Counted from the stretch's first letter, positions 1-7,940 are shown. The stretch is DNA of 64,000 nucleotides from Rhizobium sp. CG5 (GCF_023701945.1 NZ_JABAEF010000004.1:274934-338933); one strand, 5' to 3'. Notes: generated from the letters alone by a model not told the origin. Made by a program: numbers and translations.

Positions 1-358
1 TTCGGGTTGGCTGAAACGGGCCGCCTGATCGCCCGGCCGGCTTGGCCGTAGGGCGTGGCTACGACACGCGCCAGCCGGGCGACCAATCGACTCCGTTTGA
101 GCCAACAGAATGTTTCAATCTAACCAGGAAACGCTCTAGCGCAATCGAACCTCGGCCGATTCAGATGAGCAGCGGCAGATAGGCGAATGCCTTGACCTGA
201 CGGGTTGGGTTCCCGAAGGGCCTAGAAAGTACAGGCCGTGCTCGATGATATGCGTGCTGGATCTGCGCTCAGCGCCCGAAAAGCGCACGATCGATGCCGG
301 GCTGATCGCAATACCGTTAGCCTTGCGCACCATCAGTCGTTCGGGGAGCTTATCATGC
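1..358. other. Left-edge region without a recognised gene
   Basis: No protein or RNA gene could be supported here. A short + frame is open from the window edge to a stop at 49-51 and could be the tail of a gene lying outside, but its 16 residues match nothing I recognise. Short frames on both strands between about 136 and 427 have no ribosome site and no family resemblance. Confidence 0.4.
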
Positions 359-399
359 AAAAATGCCCCGGCTGAACAAAACCGTTACAGCCGGGGCAT
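359..399 (-). terminator. Intrinsic terminator of the tRNA-Leu gene
   Basis: A perfect 12-bp inverted repeat (ATGCCCCGGCTG at 363-374, its inverse at 388-399) with a 13-nt loop is followed, reading the minus strand, by five T residues (359-363). It lies about 50 bases downstream of the tRNA 3' end, which fits transcription termination of that gene. Confidence 0.85.
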
Positions 400-448
400 C
401 TCTGCAATGCAGCAAAATCCTTGTTAAGATCAAGGACTTAGAATGGAA

Positions 449-535
449 TGGTGCCCAGAAGAGGACTCGAACCTCCACACCCTTTCGAGTACCAGCACCT
501 GAAGCTGGCGCGTCTACCAATTCCGCCATCTGGGC
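449..535 (-). tRNA. tRNA-Leu (anticodon CAG)
   Basis: The minus strand folds as a class II tRNA. The 7-bp acceptor stem is GCCCAGA pairing with TCTGGGC, the D-loop carries AATTGGTAGAC, and the anticodon stem CCAGC/GCTGG encloses the loop TTCAGGT, which gives anticodon CAG and reads CUG leucine codons. A long variable arm and the T-arm motif GGTTCGAGTCC follow. The discriminator base is A and the 3' CCA is encoded at 449-451. A promoter lies just upstream and an intrinsic terminator downstream, so it is probably a single-gene transcript. Confidence 0.97.
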
Positions 536-545
536 GACGGTCAGG

Positions 546-574
546 CATGTAAGGGTGGGGCCTCTGCCTGTCAA
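546..574 (-). promoter_or_regulatory. Probable promoter of tRNA-Leu
   Basis: On the minus strand a consensus -35 box TTGACA (569-574) is separated by 17 bp from a weak -10 box TACATG (546-551). Transcription would begin a few bases before the mature tRNA end at 535. The -35 box is convincing; the -10 box matches the consensus poorly. Confidence 0.5.
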
Positions 575-997
575 CTGGCTTTTTGAACTTTTCGTGTCGA
601 ATGTGAAAAAAGCTTGTATCGGGCCACCGCATTGGACGGCGCCATACGCATGGCGGCAAACGCCGGCACGGGTCCGTCACGCCCCCGGCACCAACAACAA
701 CCCCGCCGTTACGCGACCTGGAAAGTAGCACTAAGTTGTGGTGCTCGGACAGAGTGAGTCTTCACAAATAGAGAGGCTTGTCATGTCTCCGAAAAGACAT
801 GATCCCATTGGACAAAGTGATTGGCTGGACACGGATTTGGTCATAGGATCTTTGCTTGGGACGGCAAGGGGCAAGACTTGCTGGCCGATCTGTCGACATG
901 CTGGTCGTTTCACGGGATTTCCATACCCGATGGAGCGATCGAACAAGGAGCCGTAATGATCCCGGACCTCGTTCGGGATCTCTTGAGGAGAGTGTGA
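575..997. other. Intergenic region with hairpin before the BA14K gene
   Basis: No gene is supported over these roughly 420 bases. The stretch presumably holds the promoter and a long 5' leader of the secreted protein that follows. A 7-bp inverted repeat (GATCCCG at 958-964, CGGGATC at 974-980) sits directly before the Shine-Dalgarno GAGGAG, so a leader hairpin next to the ribosome site is possible. A small + frame at 738-956 has no ribosome site and looks non-coding. Confidence 0.4.
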
Positions 998-1432
998 ATG
1001 TTTAGGATCCGCAATGCTCTCATCGGCGCGGTGATGGGCCTGACCTGCGTTTTGCCGCAGTCGGTGCTCGCTGCTATGCCGGTGGCGCCTTCGGTGTCTG
1101 CGCCGTCCGCTGCATCCGACATAGTCGATGTGCGGGTCGTCTGCGACCGAAGTGGCTGCTACGATCGTCCGGGTTACCGCCCGCCGCCGCCGCGTCCGAT
1201 CTATCGGCCGCCGCCACCGATCTACTATCCCCCGCCGATCTACCGTCCGCCACCGCCGCCGCCGATCTATTATCCGCCTCCGGTCTATCGCCCCGCCTAT
1301 CGCCCGCCGAGCGGTGGCTGGTCCAGCCATGTCCGCTGGTGCCTTGAGCGGTATCGGTCCTACAATCCGCAGACCAACCAGTATCTGGCCTATGACGGCT
1401 ACTACAAGGCTTGCCGGTCGCCCTATCGTTGA
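998..1432 (+). CDS. Secreted BA14K-family protein, proline/tyrosine-rich
   Basis: This 144-residue protein has a Sec signal peptide (residues 1 to about 26, ending in LAAMP). A low-complexity stalk of repeated PPP/IYRPPPP/YYPPP units covers about 60-110. A C-terminal domain with HVRWCLERYRSYNP and YLAYDGYYKACRSPY is the signature of the BA14K family, small immunogenic, lectin-like envelope proteins common in Rhizobiales. The cysteines in RWC and KAC are conserved in that family. It should reach the periplasm or outer surface; the exact role is unknown. The start has a good ribosome site (GAGGAG) and an intrinsic terminator follows, which indicates a single-gene unit. Confidence 0.85.
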   Translation: MFRIRNALIGAVMGLTCVLPQSVLAAMPVAPSVSAPSAASDIVDVRVVCDRSGCYDRPGYRPPPPRPIYRPPPPIYYPPPIYRPPPPPPIYYPPPVYRPAYRPPSGGWSSHVRWCLERYRSYNPQTNQYLAYDGYYKACRSPYR

Positions 1433-1455
1433 GACAGTCTCTCATCAATTGACAA

Positions 1456-1482
1456 GGCGGGAACGCAAGTTCCCGCCTTTTT
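1456..1482 (+). terminator. Intrinsic terminator after the BA14K gene
   Basis: A perfect 9-bp stem (GGCGGGAAC / GTTCCCGCC) with a GCAA tetraloop is followed by five T residues. It ends the upstream + gene and stands before the convergent SelT/SelW-like gene. Confidence 0.9.
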
Positions 1483-1499
1483 CATGAGGCCAGCCTCGC

Positions 1500-1805
1500 T
1501 CATGAAGGCAGGTCGGTCTCCGTGTGAACCCTGTCGGTATGGCCGAGATTCCGCTCGGGATCGAGGACGTCGCGCACCCGCTGCTTCAACTCCTTTGGCC
1601 CGGGAAAGCCGCCGTCGCGCTTGCGCTCCCAGATCAGCGCGTCATCCAGGCGGATTTCGAAATTGCCGCCGGTGCCGGGAATAAGCGCCACTTCGTTCAG
1701 ATCGCTGCCGAACGTCTGCAAAAGCTCCTGCGCCATCCAGCCGGCCCGTAAAAGCCAGTTGCACTGGGTGCAATAGAGAATGGTGATACGCGGTTTGTCG
1801 TGCAT
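1500..1805 (-). CDS. SelT/SelW/SelH (Rdx) family thioredoxin-like protein
   Basis: This small cytosolic protein of 101 residues has the N-terminal Rdx motif ILYCTQCNW, a CxxC redox pair that corresponds to the CxxU of selenoprotein W. Here both positions are cysteine, so no selenocysteine is used. The segment LIPGTGGNFEIRLDD is also typical of the family. The start at 1805 is chosen because GGGAGA lies 7-8 bases upstream and the family begins only a few residues before the CxxC. An ATG 99 bases further upstream would add an unrelated extension. Its substrate is not known. It is transcribed away from the DoxX gene beside it. Confidence 0.85.
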   Translation of the reverse strand: MHDKPRITILYCTQCNWLLRAGWMAQELLQTFGSDLNEVALIPGTGGNFEIRLDDALIWERKRDGGFPGPKELKQRVRDVLDPERNLGHTDRVHTETDLPS

Positions 1806-1941
1806 TGCTAAATCTCCCGGCAGGTTGTTGGTCACGAAAATGTCAACTGTTTTACTCATATATTGACCGCCGTCGAGCTTGAGTTCGTGCGAGGCGATGC
1901 GCAAACAGGGGCATACGATAATTCACCAGAAGGAATGCCCG

Positions 1942-2388
1942 ATGTCCAATCCCCCCGACCGCAGCCGACTGATCATCCCGGCCCTCGCGCCGGTCTATGG
2001 CAGCGGCTATGTCACCGTCGAGACCATTCTGCGTGTCGTTGCCGGCCTGCTGCTCGTGACCCATGGCTATGGCAAGATCCTCGATCCGATGGGGGCCGTT
2101 GGCATGGTCGAGGGGCTGGGATTTTATCCCGGCGTCTTCTGGTCGCCGCTGCTGGCCGCCACCGAGTTCTTCGGCGGCATTCTTGTTGCTATCGGCCTGT
2201 TCACCCGTCCTGCGGCTTTTGCCGCAACCATCGTGCTGCTGGTCACCGTCTATTTTCATGGCGTCGTGCAGGCGCAGGGCCTTGCCGGCGCGGAAAAGTC
2301 GATCCTCTGGACGGCGATCTTCCTGTTCTTTGCGTTTCGGGGCGGCAATGCCCAGTCGGTAGACGCCAGACTGAACAGGGTTTTCTGA
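1942..2388 (+). CDS. DoxX family membrane protein
   Basis: The 148-residue protein has four predicted membrane segments (around residues 25-45, 60-80, 85-105 and 115-135). It shows the family pattern RVVAGLLLVTHGYGKI near the first helix and ATEFFGGILVAIGLFTR in the middle. DoxX proteins are small inner-membrane proteins; some associate with redox or thiol enzymes, but function varies. The start at ATG 1942 follows AAGGA at good spacing; an upstream ATG at 1879 has no such site. The gene diverges from the SelW-like thiol protein, so the two may share a redox theme (inference). Confidence 0.85.
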   Translation: MSNPPDRSRLIIPALAPVYGSGYVTVETILRVVAGLLLVTHGYGKILDPMGAVGMVEGLGFYPGVFWSPLLAATEFFGGILVAIGLFTRPAAFAATIVLLVTVYFHGVVQAQGLAGAEKSILWTAIFLFFAFRGGNAQSVDARLNRVF

Positions 2389-2522
2389 TCCGACAAAAAA
2401 ATCCGGCGGCGGCAGGCTTGGCTGTTTGCCGCCTTTGCTCTTGTCATGATCCATCTTGAATGCTGCGCTGCATCGTGATCATCTGCCATTTTCCGATACG
2501 ATGAAGGGGCAGGGATTAAGGC

Positions 2523-3221
2523 ATGCGCGTCGCGATCGTCGAGAATATGGACATGACCCATCACGGCCAGGTGGGCGTGGCACTGGCGGAAGTCGGCGCC
2601 AAGGTTGATGTGGTCCGGGCTTTTGCCGGCGAGCCGCTGCCGGAGGCCGTGGACGGCCATGACGCCCTTGTGGTGTTCGGTGGCGAACAGAATGCCCGCG
2701 ACGACGACAGGCATCCCTATCTGCCGCAGCTGGCGGCGTTGATGCGCGCCTTTGGCGACGCCGACAAGGCGGTGCTCGGCATTTGCCTTGGAAGCCAGAT
2801 CCTGGCGCGCGGCTATGGCGCCGAGAACCTGATCGGCCAGGCGCCGGAATTCGGCTGGCAGGTGATCGGCGTGACGGAGGAGGGCGCTGGTGATCCGGTC
2901 CTGTCCGCCGTCGAGGATGGTTTCCTGTCCTTCCAGTGGCACGACGATACCTTCACCCTGCCCAATGGGGCCGTGCGGCTGGCGAAGAATGCCACCGCGG
3001 CCAACCAGGCCTTTCGCGTCGGGCGGGCCGCCTATGGCACGCAATTCCATTTCGAAGCCCATCGTGGCGTCATCGAGCAATGGAATCGGCAATTTGCCGC
3101 CCATGCCGAACGCAAACATCCGGGCTGGCAGGCAAAACACCCGGAACTGGCTGCCGTCCACGGCCCGCTTGCCGATGCGGCGGGTCTCGCCATCGCCCGC
3201 GCCTGGGTCCGGCAGATCTAG
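2523..3221 (+). CDS. Class I glutamine amidotransferase-like protein
   Basis: At 232 residues this is a free-standing GATase1 domain resembling the glutaminase part of GMP synthase. The nucleophile elbow GICLGSQ places the catalytic cysteine at residue 88, and QFHFEAH supplies His176 and Glu178 of the triad. Free-standing members hydrolyse glutamine or gamma-glutamyl compounds, or deliver ammonia to a partner; no synthetase partner is adjacent. The stop lies 3 bases before the next start, so it is co-transcribed with the acetyltransferase gene. The physiological substrate cannot be read from sequence. Confidence 0.85.
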   Translation: MRVAIVENMDMTHHGQVGVALAEVGAKVDVVRAFAGEPLPEAVDGHDALVVFGGEQNARDDDRHPYLPQLAALMRAFGDADKAVLGICLGSQILARGYGAENLIGQAPEFGWQVIGVTEEGAGDPVLSAVEDGFLSFQWHDDTFTLPNGAVRLAKNATAANQAFRVGRAAYGTQFHFEAHRGVIEQWNRQFAAHAERKHPGWQAKHPELAAVHGPLADAAGLAIARAWVRQI

Positions 3222-3224
3222 AAA

Positions 3225-3818
3225 ATGACCGATAGGAAGCCAACCGAGCGGCAAAAAATGGCGGCTGGGCACTGGTATACCTGTCTCGATCCGGAACTGG
3301 ACGGTCTGCGGAGCGCGGCGCGCAACGCGGTGCACCAGCACAATACCATGCCACCAGGCGAGCGCGGTGCAGCGGCGCCTCTGCTGCGCGGGCTGTTGGC
3401 GCATTTCGCCGATGGCGCGTTCGTGGAAGCACCGTTTCATTGCGGCTATGGCTTCAACATAAACCTGGGGGCTTGCGTCTATCTGAATGCCGGCTGCATC
3501 ATTCTCGATTCGGCCGCGGTGACGATCGGCGATCACAGCATGCTCGGTCCCGGCGTGCAGATCTACTGTGCCGAACATCACAAGGATCGCGCCCTGCGTC
3601 GGGCGGGCCTGGAAATCGCCAAACCGGTGGTGATTGGCAGGGACGTCTGGATCGGCGGCTCTGCCATCCTTCTCGCCGGTGTGACGATCGGCGATGGTGC
3701 GATCGTCGGCGCCGGGTCAGTCGTGACGCGCGACGTACCGGCGGGCACGACGGTGGTCGGCAATCCGGCACGGTTTGTGGGCCGTTCGAATTCAGGCGTC
3801 AAATTTTCGCTTGATTAG
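3225..3818 (+). CDS. Maltose/galactoside O-acetyltransferase family (hexapeptide repeat)
   Basis: This 197-residue protein has the N-terminal Mac domain (about 12-65, with the [13 protein letters not shown] motif). A left-handed beta-helix of hexapeptide repeats follows (about 70-185), including [20 protein letters not shown] and [17 protein letters not shown]. Enzymes of this family (Maa, LacA, NodL) transfer acetyl groups from acetyl-CoA to sugars in the cytosol. His115 in the AEHHKD stretch matches the catalytic histidine. Sugar specificity cannot be assigned. It follows the amidotransferase by 3 bases, and its stop codon touches the TetR operator. Confidence 0.85.
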   Translation: MTDRKPTERQKMAAGHWYTCLDPELDGLRSAARNAVHQHNTMPPGERGAAAPLLRGLLAHFADGAFVEAPFHCGYGFNINLGACVYLNAGCIILDSAAVTIGDHSMLGPGVQIYCAEHHKDRALRRAGLEIAKPVVIGRDVWIGGSAILLAGVTIGDGAIVGAGSVVTRDVPAGTTVVGNPARFVGRSNSGVKFSLD

Positions 3819-3833
3819 GAAACGATCGTTCCC
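3818..3833. promoter_or_regulatory. Probable TetR operator, copy 1
   Basis: GGAAACGATCGTTCCC is a near-perfect inverted repeat centred 20 bases before the TetR gene start. It matches 12 of 16 bases of a second palindrome at 4482-4497 upstream of the MFS gene. The shared pattern GGAAAyGATyrTTyCC at the two ends of a regulator gene is what an autoregulated TetR controlling a neighbouring pump would produce. Confidence 0.6.
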
Positions 3834-3845
3834 TATAGCGTACGC

Positions 3846-4469
3846 ATGAAAATACACCACCTTGATGCCGATCCGTCCGTCCGCGGACCTGGCCGCCCTC
3901 GCGAATTCGACATAGACGAAGCTCTCGACAGAGCCATCGAGGTTTTTGCCTTGCGCGGCTATCAGGCCGCCTCCATTGCCGAACTGAAGGCGGCGATGCA
4001 ACTCACCTCGGGTAGCCTCTACAAGGCCTTCAAGGACAAGCGCGCCATCTTCCTGGCGGCCTTCGATCGCTACAAGACGGTGCGCGACGCATTGCTGACG
4101 CAACAGCTTGAATGCGGCACCTGCGGCCGCGACAGGCTGCGCATCATGGTATCCTTCTATGCCGAGGCCTCCCATGGCGTCAGCGGGCGGCGCGGTTGCC
4201 TGGTGGTCGGCAGCGCCACGGAACTGGCAATTTTCGACGCCGACATGGCAGCGCTGGTTTCCGCGGCCACCTTGCGCAATGAGGCCTGCATTGTCGGGAT
4301 GATCCGTGAAGGACAGGTCGACGGCTCGGTTAAGGCCGATCTGGACAGCGCTGCGACGGCGCGTGCGCTGCTCTGCCTGATGCAGGGTCTGCGGATCATC
4401 GGCAAGACCGGCTGCGACCGTGCGCTGACACTGTCCGTCGTCGATGTTGCCATGAAACTGGTCGATTGA
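3846..4469 (+). CDS. TetR/AcrR family transcriptional regulator
   Basis: A 207-residue regulator. An N-terminal helix-turn-helix spans about 20-65, introduced by RGPGRPREFDIDEALDRAI with the recognition stretch SIAELKAAMQLTSGSLYKAFKDK. The all-helical ligand-binding part follows. RRGCLVVG in the C-terminal half is typical of the subgroup that often controls efflux genes. Matching palindromes flank the gene on both sides (3818-3833 and 4482-4497), and an MFS transporter follows 45 bases downstream. Repression of both itself and the pump, relieved by a pump substrate, is the simplest reading. The ligand is unknown. Confidence 0.9.
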   Translation: MKIHHLDADPSVRGPGRPREFDIDEALDRAIEVFALRGYQAASIAELKAAMQLTSGSLYKAFKDKRAIFLAAFDRYKTVRDALLTQQLECGTCGRDRLRIMVSFYAEASHGVSGRRGCLVVGSATELAIFDADMAALVSAATLRNEACIVGMIREGQVDGSVKADLDSAATARALLCLMQGLRIIGKTGCDRALTLSVVDVAMKLVD

Positions 4470-4481
4470 GTTTGAAAAATA

Positions 4482-4497
4482 GGAAATGATTATTTCC
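4482..4497. promoter_or_regulatory. Probable TetR operator, copy 2
   Basis: GGAAATGATTATTTCC is a perfect 6-bp inverted repeat around GATT, 17 bases before the start of the MFS gene. It aligns with the palindrome in front of the TetR gene, which makes both likely binding sites for that regulator. Confidence 0.65.
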
Positions 4498-4514
4498 AAA
4501 ATACGGAGATTTGC

Positions 4515-5738
4515 ATGTCATTGTCGAACACCACCGTCCCACCCCAGACGTCCGCCAAGCCTGCGGGGATATCAGCCGGCCTGACCTTCATCATGGCGGC
4601 CGCCTGCGGCCTGATTGCCGCCAACCTTTATTATGCGCAGCCGCTGGCCGGGCCGATCGGGGTGGAGATCGGTCTGCCGCCTCAGGCGACGGGCCTGATC
4701 GTCACACTGACCCAGATCGGCTATGGCCTCGGTCTCCTGTTGCTGGTGCCACTGGGCGATCTGCTCGAAAACCGGCGCTTGATCCTGACGATGATCGGCA
4801 TCGTCACCCTGGCGCTGATCGGTGCCGGTCTGTCGGGGTCTCCGGCGCCATTCCTGGGCTTCTGCCTGCTGATCGGCATCGGTTCTGTCGCGGTGCAGAT
4901 CATCGTCCCGTTTGCCGCCAACCTGGCGCCGGACGTGACCCGCGGCCGCGTGGTCGGCAATGTCATGAGCGGCCTGATGCTCGGCATCATGCTGGCCCGG
5001 CCGGCGGCGAGTTTCCTGGCTGGTCTGTCCTCCTGGCATCTCGTCTTCTTCCTCTCCGCCGCCCTCATGGTCCTGCTCGGGCTGCTGCTGGCCCGCACGC
5101 TGCCTGAGCGGCGACCGGCAGCCAGGCTCAGCTATGGCGCCCTGCTCGCCTCCATGGGGCGCCTGGTGGTCACGGAGCCGGTCCTGCGCCGTCGCGCCGC
5201 CTACCAGGCCTGTCAGTTCGCCGCCTTCAGCCTGTTCTGGACCGTCACGCCATTGTTGCTGGCTGGCCCAGGCTACGAACTGACGCAGCGCGGCATTGCG
5301 CTTTTTGCGCTTGCCGGCGTGGCGGGTGCCATCGCTTCGCCGATTGCCGGGCGGCTCGCCGACCGCAACCTGTCGCGCCCCGCAACGGTGCTGGGCATTC
5401 TGAGCGTTGCCGTCGCCTTCCTGATCACCCATCTGGCCGACCATGGCTCGACGCTGGCGCTCGGCCTGCTGGTCTTTGCCGGTATCCTGCTGGATTTCGG
5501 CGTGACCACCACGCTGGTGATTGGCCAGCGGGCGATCTACGGCCTTGGCGCCGAGTTGCGCAGCCGACTGAACGGTCTCTACATGGCGACCTTCTTTCTC
5601 GGCGGCGCCATTGGTTCGGCGGTGGGTGCCTGGGCCTTTGCCGAAGGTGGCTGGTGGCTTGCCTCTTCGCTCGGCCTTGCCCTGCCGGTCGTGGCTCTGC
5701 TCTATTTTCTGACCGAGCGGCGGCCCCTGAAAGGGTAA
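4515..5738 (+). CDS. MFS drug/metabolite exporter
   Basis: This is a 407-residue inner-membrane protein with about twelve hydrophobic helices in two halves. The loop after helix 2 (GDLLENRRLIL) is the MFS motif A region, and the second-half equivalent is AGRLADRNLSRPATV. It resembles proton-driven efflux pumps of the YdhP/arabinose-exporter type. The start at 4515 follows GGAG and lies 17 bases after the operator palindrome. Together with the upstream TetR gene it looks like an inducible efflux unit. The substrate is not predictable. Confidence 0.88.
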   Translation: MSLSNTTVPPQTSAKPAGISAGLTFIMAAACGLIAANLYYAQPLAGPIGVEIGLPPQATGLIVTLTQIGYGLGLLLLVPLGDLLENRRLILTMIGIVTLALIGAGLSGSPAPFLGFCLLIGIGSVAVQIIVPFAANLAPDVTRGRVVGNVMSGLMLGIMLARPAASFLAGLSSWHLVFFLSAALMVLLGLLLARTLPERRPAARLSYGALLASMGRLVVTEPVLRRRAAYQACQFAAFSLFWTVTPLLLAGPGYELTQRGIALFALAGVAGAIASPIAGRLADRNLSRPATVLGILSVAVAFLITHLADHGSTLALGLLVFAGILLDFGVTTTLVIGQRAIYGLGAELRSRLNGLYMATFFLGGAIGSAVGAWAFAEGGWWLASSLGLALPVVALLYFLTERRPLKG

Positions 5739-5824
5739 TCCTGTCGCTGAATGCTTGACCGAGATCAAGACGGGCCGCCCCTCAGCCGTTATGGTGGCCC
5801 GCGACGGACGAACGGAGACTACGC

Positions 5825-6412
5825 GTGGATATTGCCGGCTTCACCCTTGCTGCCCTGCTGCTATTGCTCACCCCCGGACCGACCAATACGCTTCTGGCGA
5901 TCGCTGGCGGCGCGCGAGGGTTCAAGGCATCATCGCCGTTGATCGCTGCCGAAATCGGCGGCTATCTCATGACGATCACACCGGTGGCGCTGTTTGCCGC
6001 GACCCTTTTGTCGGATCAGCCTTTGGTCGGCAGCGCCTTGAAACTCGGCTCTGCGGCCTGGGTGCTGTTTCTGGCGGTCCAGCTCTGGGGCTTGCCGGCC
6101 GATGGATTGCTGGCGCAGGGCTCTGCGGGCTTCGTTACCTTCCGTCGCGTGTTTGTGACCACCGTGCTCAATCCGAAGGCGCTGATCATCGGTCTGGTCT
6201 TCATGCCCCATGGCGCACCCCAGATCGTGCTGCCCTATCTCGCGCTGTTTTCGGCGATCGTGGTGCTGGTCGCCAGCTTCTGGCTGACGGCGGGCGCCAC
6301 CCTGCTGCGCGCCGCCCGCCATAGTCATCCAACATTGGTCTATCGTTGCGCCGCCACCATCCTGCTCGGCTTTTCGACGATGCTGGCGGGCAGTTCGCTG
6401 GGGTTGATCTAA
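5825..6412 (+). CDS. LysE family translocator
   Basis: The 195-residue protein has about six membrane segments and the family signature LLTPGPTNTLLAIAGGARG near the N-terminus. LysE/RhtB proteins export amino acids or related small molecules. Translation starts at GTG 5825, supported by GGAG eight bases upstream. NPKALIIGLVFMPHG in the middle is the conserved NPK loop. The C-terminal half is somewhat short relative to RhtB proteins. It follows the MFS gene in the same direction with an 86-base gap and may have its own promoter. Confidence 0.85.
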   Translation: MDIAGFTLAALLLLLTPGPTNTLLAIAGGARGFKASSPLIAAEIGGYLMTITPVALFAATLLSDQPLVGSALKLGSAAWVLFLAVQLWGLPADGLLAQGSAGFVTFRRVFVTTVLNPKALIIGLVFMPHGAPQIVLPYLALFSAIVVLVASFWLTAGATLLRAARHSHPTLVYRCAATILLGFSTMLAGSSLGLI

Positions 6413-6486
6413 GCGAGCCGCAGCGCGGTCATGGAACAATCCGGCGTTCAGCACGTTTTCGCATCATACCAAGGAGGAAATTACCC

Positions 6487-6795
6487 ATGGCTTATGATCC
6501 GAATTCCAATCCGAACCCCAATCTCAATCGACCCGATCTGAAAACGCCGACCCCGCCCCCGCCGCGCAAGAACATGACCCCGTGGTTTGTTGTTGCAGCC
6601 GTGGTGGTTGTTGGTCTCGTCGCATGGTCCCTGATGAGCGGTCCGTCGACTGATCCGGCAGCAACGTCCGCCACGCCGCCGGCGGCGACAGAGACCGCGC
6701 CGGCCGTAGAGCCGACCACTCCGGCTCCGGCAACGCCACCAGCCGCGACGACCCCGGCTCCGGCCACGCCAAACTCCGGCACGACGCAGCCGTAA
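6487..6795 (+). CDS. Small single-pass membrane protein with Pro/Ala/Thr-rich tail
   Basis: A 102-residue hypothetical protein. Residues 1-35 are hydrophilic and rich in Asn and Pro (SNPNPNLNRP). One membrane helix follows at about 38-57 (MTPWFVVAAVVVVGLVAWSLM). Residues 60-102 are an extended PAT-rich tail with repeated TPAPATP units, probably in the periplasm. A strong ribosome site (AAGGAGG) lies seven to eight bases before the ATG, and an intrinsic terminator follows, so it is a real gene. Similar proteins are common and uncharacterised in Rhizobiaceae. Confidence 0.75.
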   Translation: MAYDPNSNPNPNLNRPDLKTPTPPPPRKNMTPWFVVAAVVVVGLVAWSLMSGPSTDPAATSATPPAATETAPAVEPTTPAPATPPAATTPAPATPNSGTTQP

Positions 6796-6820
6796 ACGGC
6801 TGATCTTGACAATAAGAACA

Positions 6821-6851
6821 GCCGCTCGCCATCAAGGCGGGCGGCTTTTTT
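6821..6851 (+). terminator. Intrinsic terminator
   Basis: The stem GCCGCTCGCC / GGCGGGCGGC (one G-T pair) has a 5-nt loop and is followed by six T residues. It ends the Pro/Ala/Thr-rich gene. Confidence 0.88.
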
Positions 6852-6913
6852 ATGGGGCAGGTTTGGTAAATCGCCTGTGAACGGACGGCGCCTGCCGGTA
6901 CCGCGCAGTTCAG

Positions 6914-7291
6914 TCAGCTTGCGACAGCGGTCTCGTCATCGACGGGCGCACTTGGTCCATTCTTCTTAACCGATTCAATGCAGTTCTTGGCGCTGGCCTT
7001 CGACGCATAGGTTTCCGAACGCACCATGGTCTCGCCGTTGGACGCCTTGAAGCGGACGAAATGCTGACCGTCCTTGCTTTCTACGATTTCGAAACGATAG
7101 CCCGACCCAACCTCGTCCTTGCTGACATCGACCGTCGCGGCATCCGGCGCGTTCTTCTTGATCGATTCGATGCAATTCTTGGCACCCGCCTTGGCGGTAT
7201 AGTTTTCCGACCAGACCATCACTTCGGCATTGTAGACGAACTGAACGCGGAACTCGCCCTTCTCGGTCTTCAGAATCTTGAACTTGTGCAT
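6914..7291 (-). CDS. YegP-family protein with two DUF1508 repeats
   Basis: The 125-residue protein consists of two tandem copies of the DUF1508 fold. Copy 1 (about 3-52) holds FKILKTEKGEFRVQF and GAKNCIESIKKNAP. Copy 2 (about 65-114) holds FEIVESKDGQHFVRF and SAKNCIESVKKNGP. DUF1508 domains are small beta-beta-alpha units whose biological role is not established. The ATG at 7291 follows AAAGGGAGA. It is probably monocistronic and cytosolic. Confidence 0.85.
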   Translation of the reverse strand: MHKFKILKTEKGEFRVQFVYNAEVMVWSENYTAKAGAKNCIESIKKNAPDAATVDVSKDEVGSGYRFEIVESKDGQHFVRFKASNGETMVRSETYASKASAKNCIESVKKNGPSAPVDDETAVAS

Positions 7292-7381
7292 GCCGTCTCC
7301 CTTTCGCGAAATGCCAGCGCTTTCTGCGCTTATGATTGCATTCGAATGCTAGCGCGCTCGATGCGGCTCGGCAAGCGGGGC

Positions 7382-7680
7382 TCAAAAACCCTGGAAGAGG
7401 AAATCCGTCGCCGCGGTGATCTCGTCGGATCGTGAGGACAGGTCGGCGATGGACGGGCCGAGCGCGGACGCTGGGATGGTCGTCAGGAACTCCGTCAGCA
7501 TCACTAATGCCTGACCATCAACTTCAAAGCGAGGATTGAGCCGCAAGACCAGTTTGGCTAGAGTGTCGACCGGAAACAAGGGGGCAACGACGCGGGTGTC
7601 CAGCGCATCCAGCAGGTTCGATTGCAGATCGATCGCAAGACTGCCGTCGCTTCCGTGCGGTGAACATGGAAGCGGGCCAT
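7382..7680 (-). pseudogene. ccdB: ccdB toxin gene, inactivated by a one-base frameshift
   Basis: The minus strand begins ATG at 7680 with MARFHVHR, then changes frame. SLAIDLQSNLLDALDTR and VAPLFPVDTLAKLVLRLNP, and on to the end DFLFQGF at 7382, all lie in the next frame. Joined across the shift near CGCACGGAAGC (about 7651-7661) the product is a full-length CcdB of about 99 residues, the DNA gyrase poison of plasmid and chromosomal ccd loci. One missing base explains the break. The start lies 6 bases after the ccdA stop, the normal ccd order. A sequencing error is the alternative. Confidence 0.8.
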
Positions 7681-7686
7681 AGGTCG

Positions 7687-7917
7687 CTACCAGTTCCGAT
7701 ATTTGGCGAACGGCAGGCCATGTTTGGCGACGTAGTCGTTCGCGGCTTGTATGGCCTCGGCATTCTCGATCTTCCAGCGCCGTTCCTTCTCCGCCTTCAC
7801 CGCACGCGCGATGCCGTCCTCGGCCGCATTCGACACGTCGAGGCCGAGCGCTATCGCCTCGGCAATCAGCGCATCATTGAGAGAGAGTTCAGTGGCCTTT
7901 TTTGCCTTAGGGCTCAT
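7687..7917 (-). CDS. ccdA: CcdA antitoxin
   Basis: This 76-residue antitoxin has an N-terminal ribbon-helix-helix DNA-binding part (KATELSLNDALIAEAIALGLD). A C-terminal toxin-wrapping tail ends in the typical NDYVAKHGLPFAKYRNW. CcdA binds CcdB to relieve gyrase inhibition and represses its own operon. The start at 7917 is chosen for GGAG seven bases upstream. A good promoter lies at 7941-7969. Because the downstream ccdB is frameshifted, this looks like an orphan antitoxin still able to regulate or to protect against related toxins. Confidence 0.88.
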   Translation of the reverse strand: MSPKAKKATELSLNDALIAEAIALGLDVSNAAEDGIARAVKAEKERRWKIENAEAIQAANDYVAKHGLPFAKYRNW

Positions 7918-7940
7918 CAGGGTCTCCATCGCGACAGCCA

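Noticed and set aside
738..956. Small + frame before the BA14K gene
   Set aside because: It has no ribosome site, no family resemblance and ends just before a hairpin leader.
1155..1300. Repeats in the BA14K gene as a CRISPR or tandem-repeat array
   Set aside because: They are irregular PPP/YYPPP codon repeats in an open frame with no spacers.
1500..1805. Selenocysteine use in the SelW-like gene
   Set aside because: Both active positions are cysteine codons and no in-frame TGA occurs.
2256..3581. 441-codon minus frame opposite DoxX, amidotransferase and acetyltransferase
   Set aside because: It spans three well-supported + genes and shows only shadow composition.
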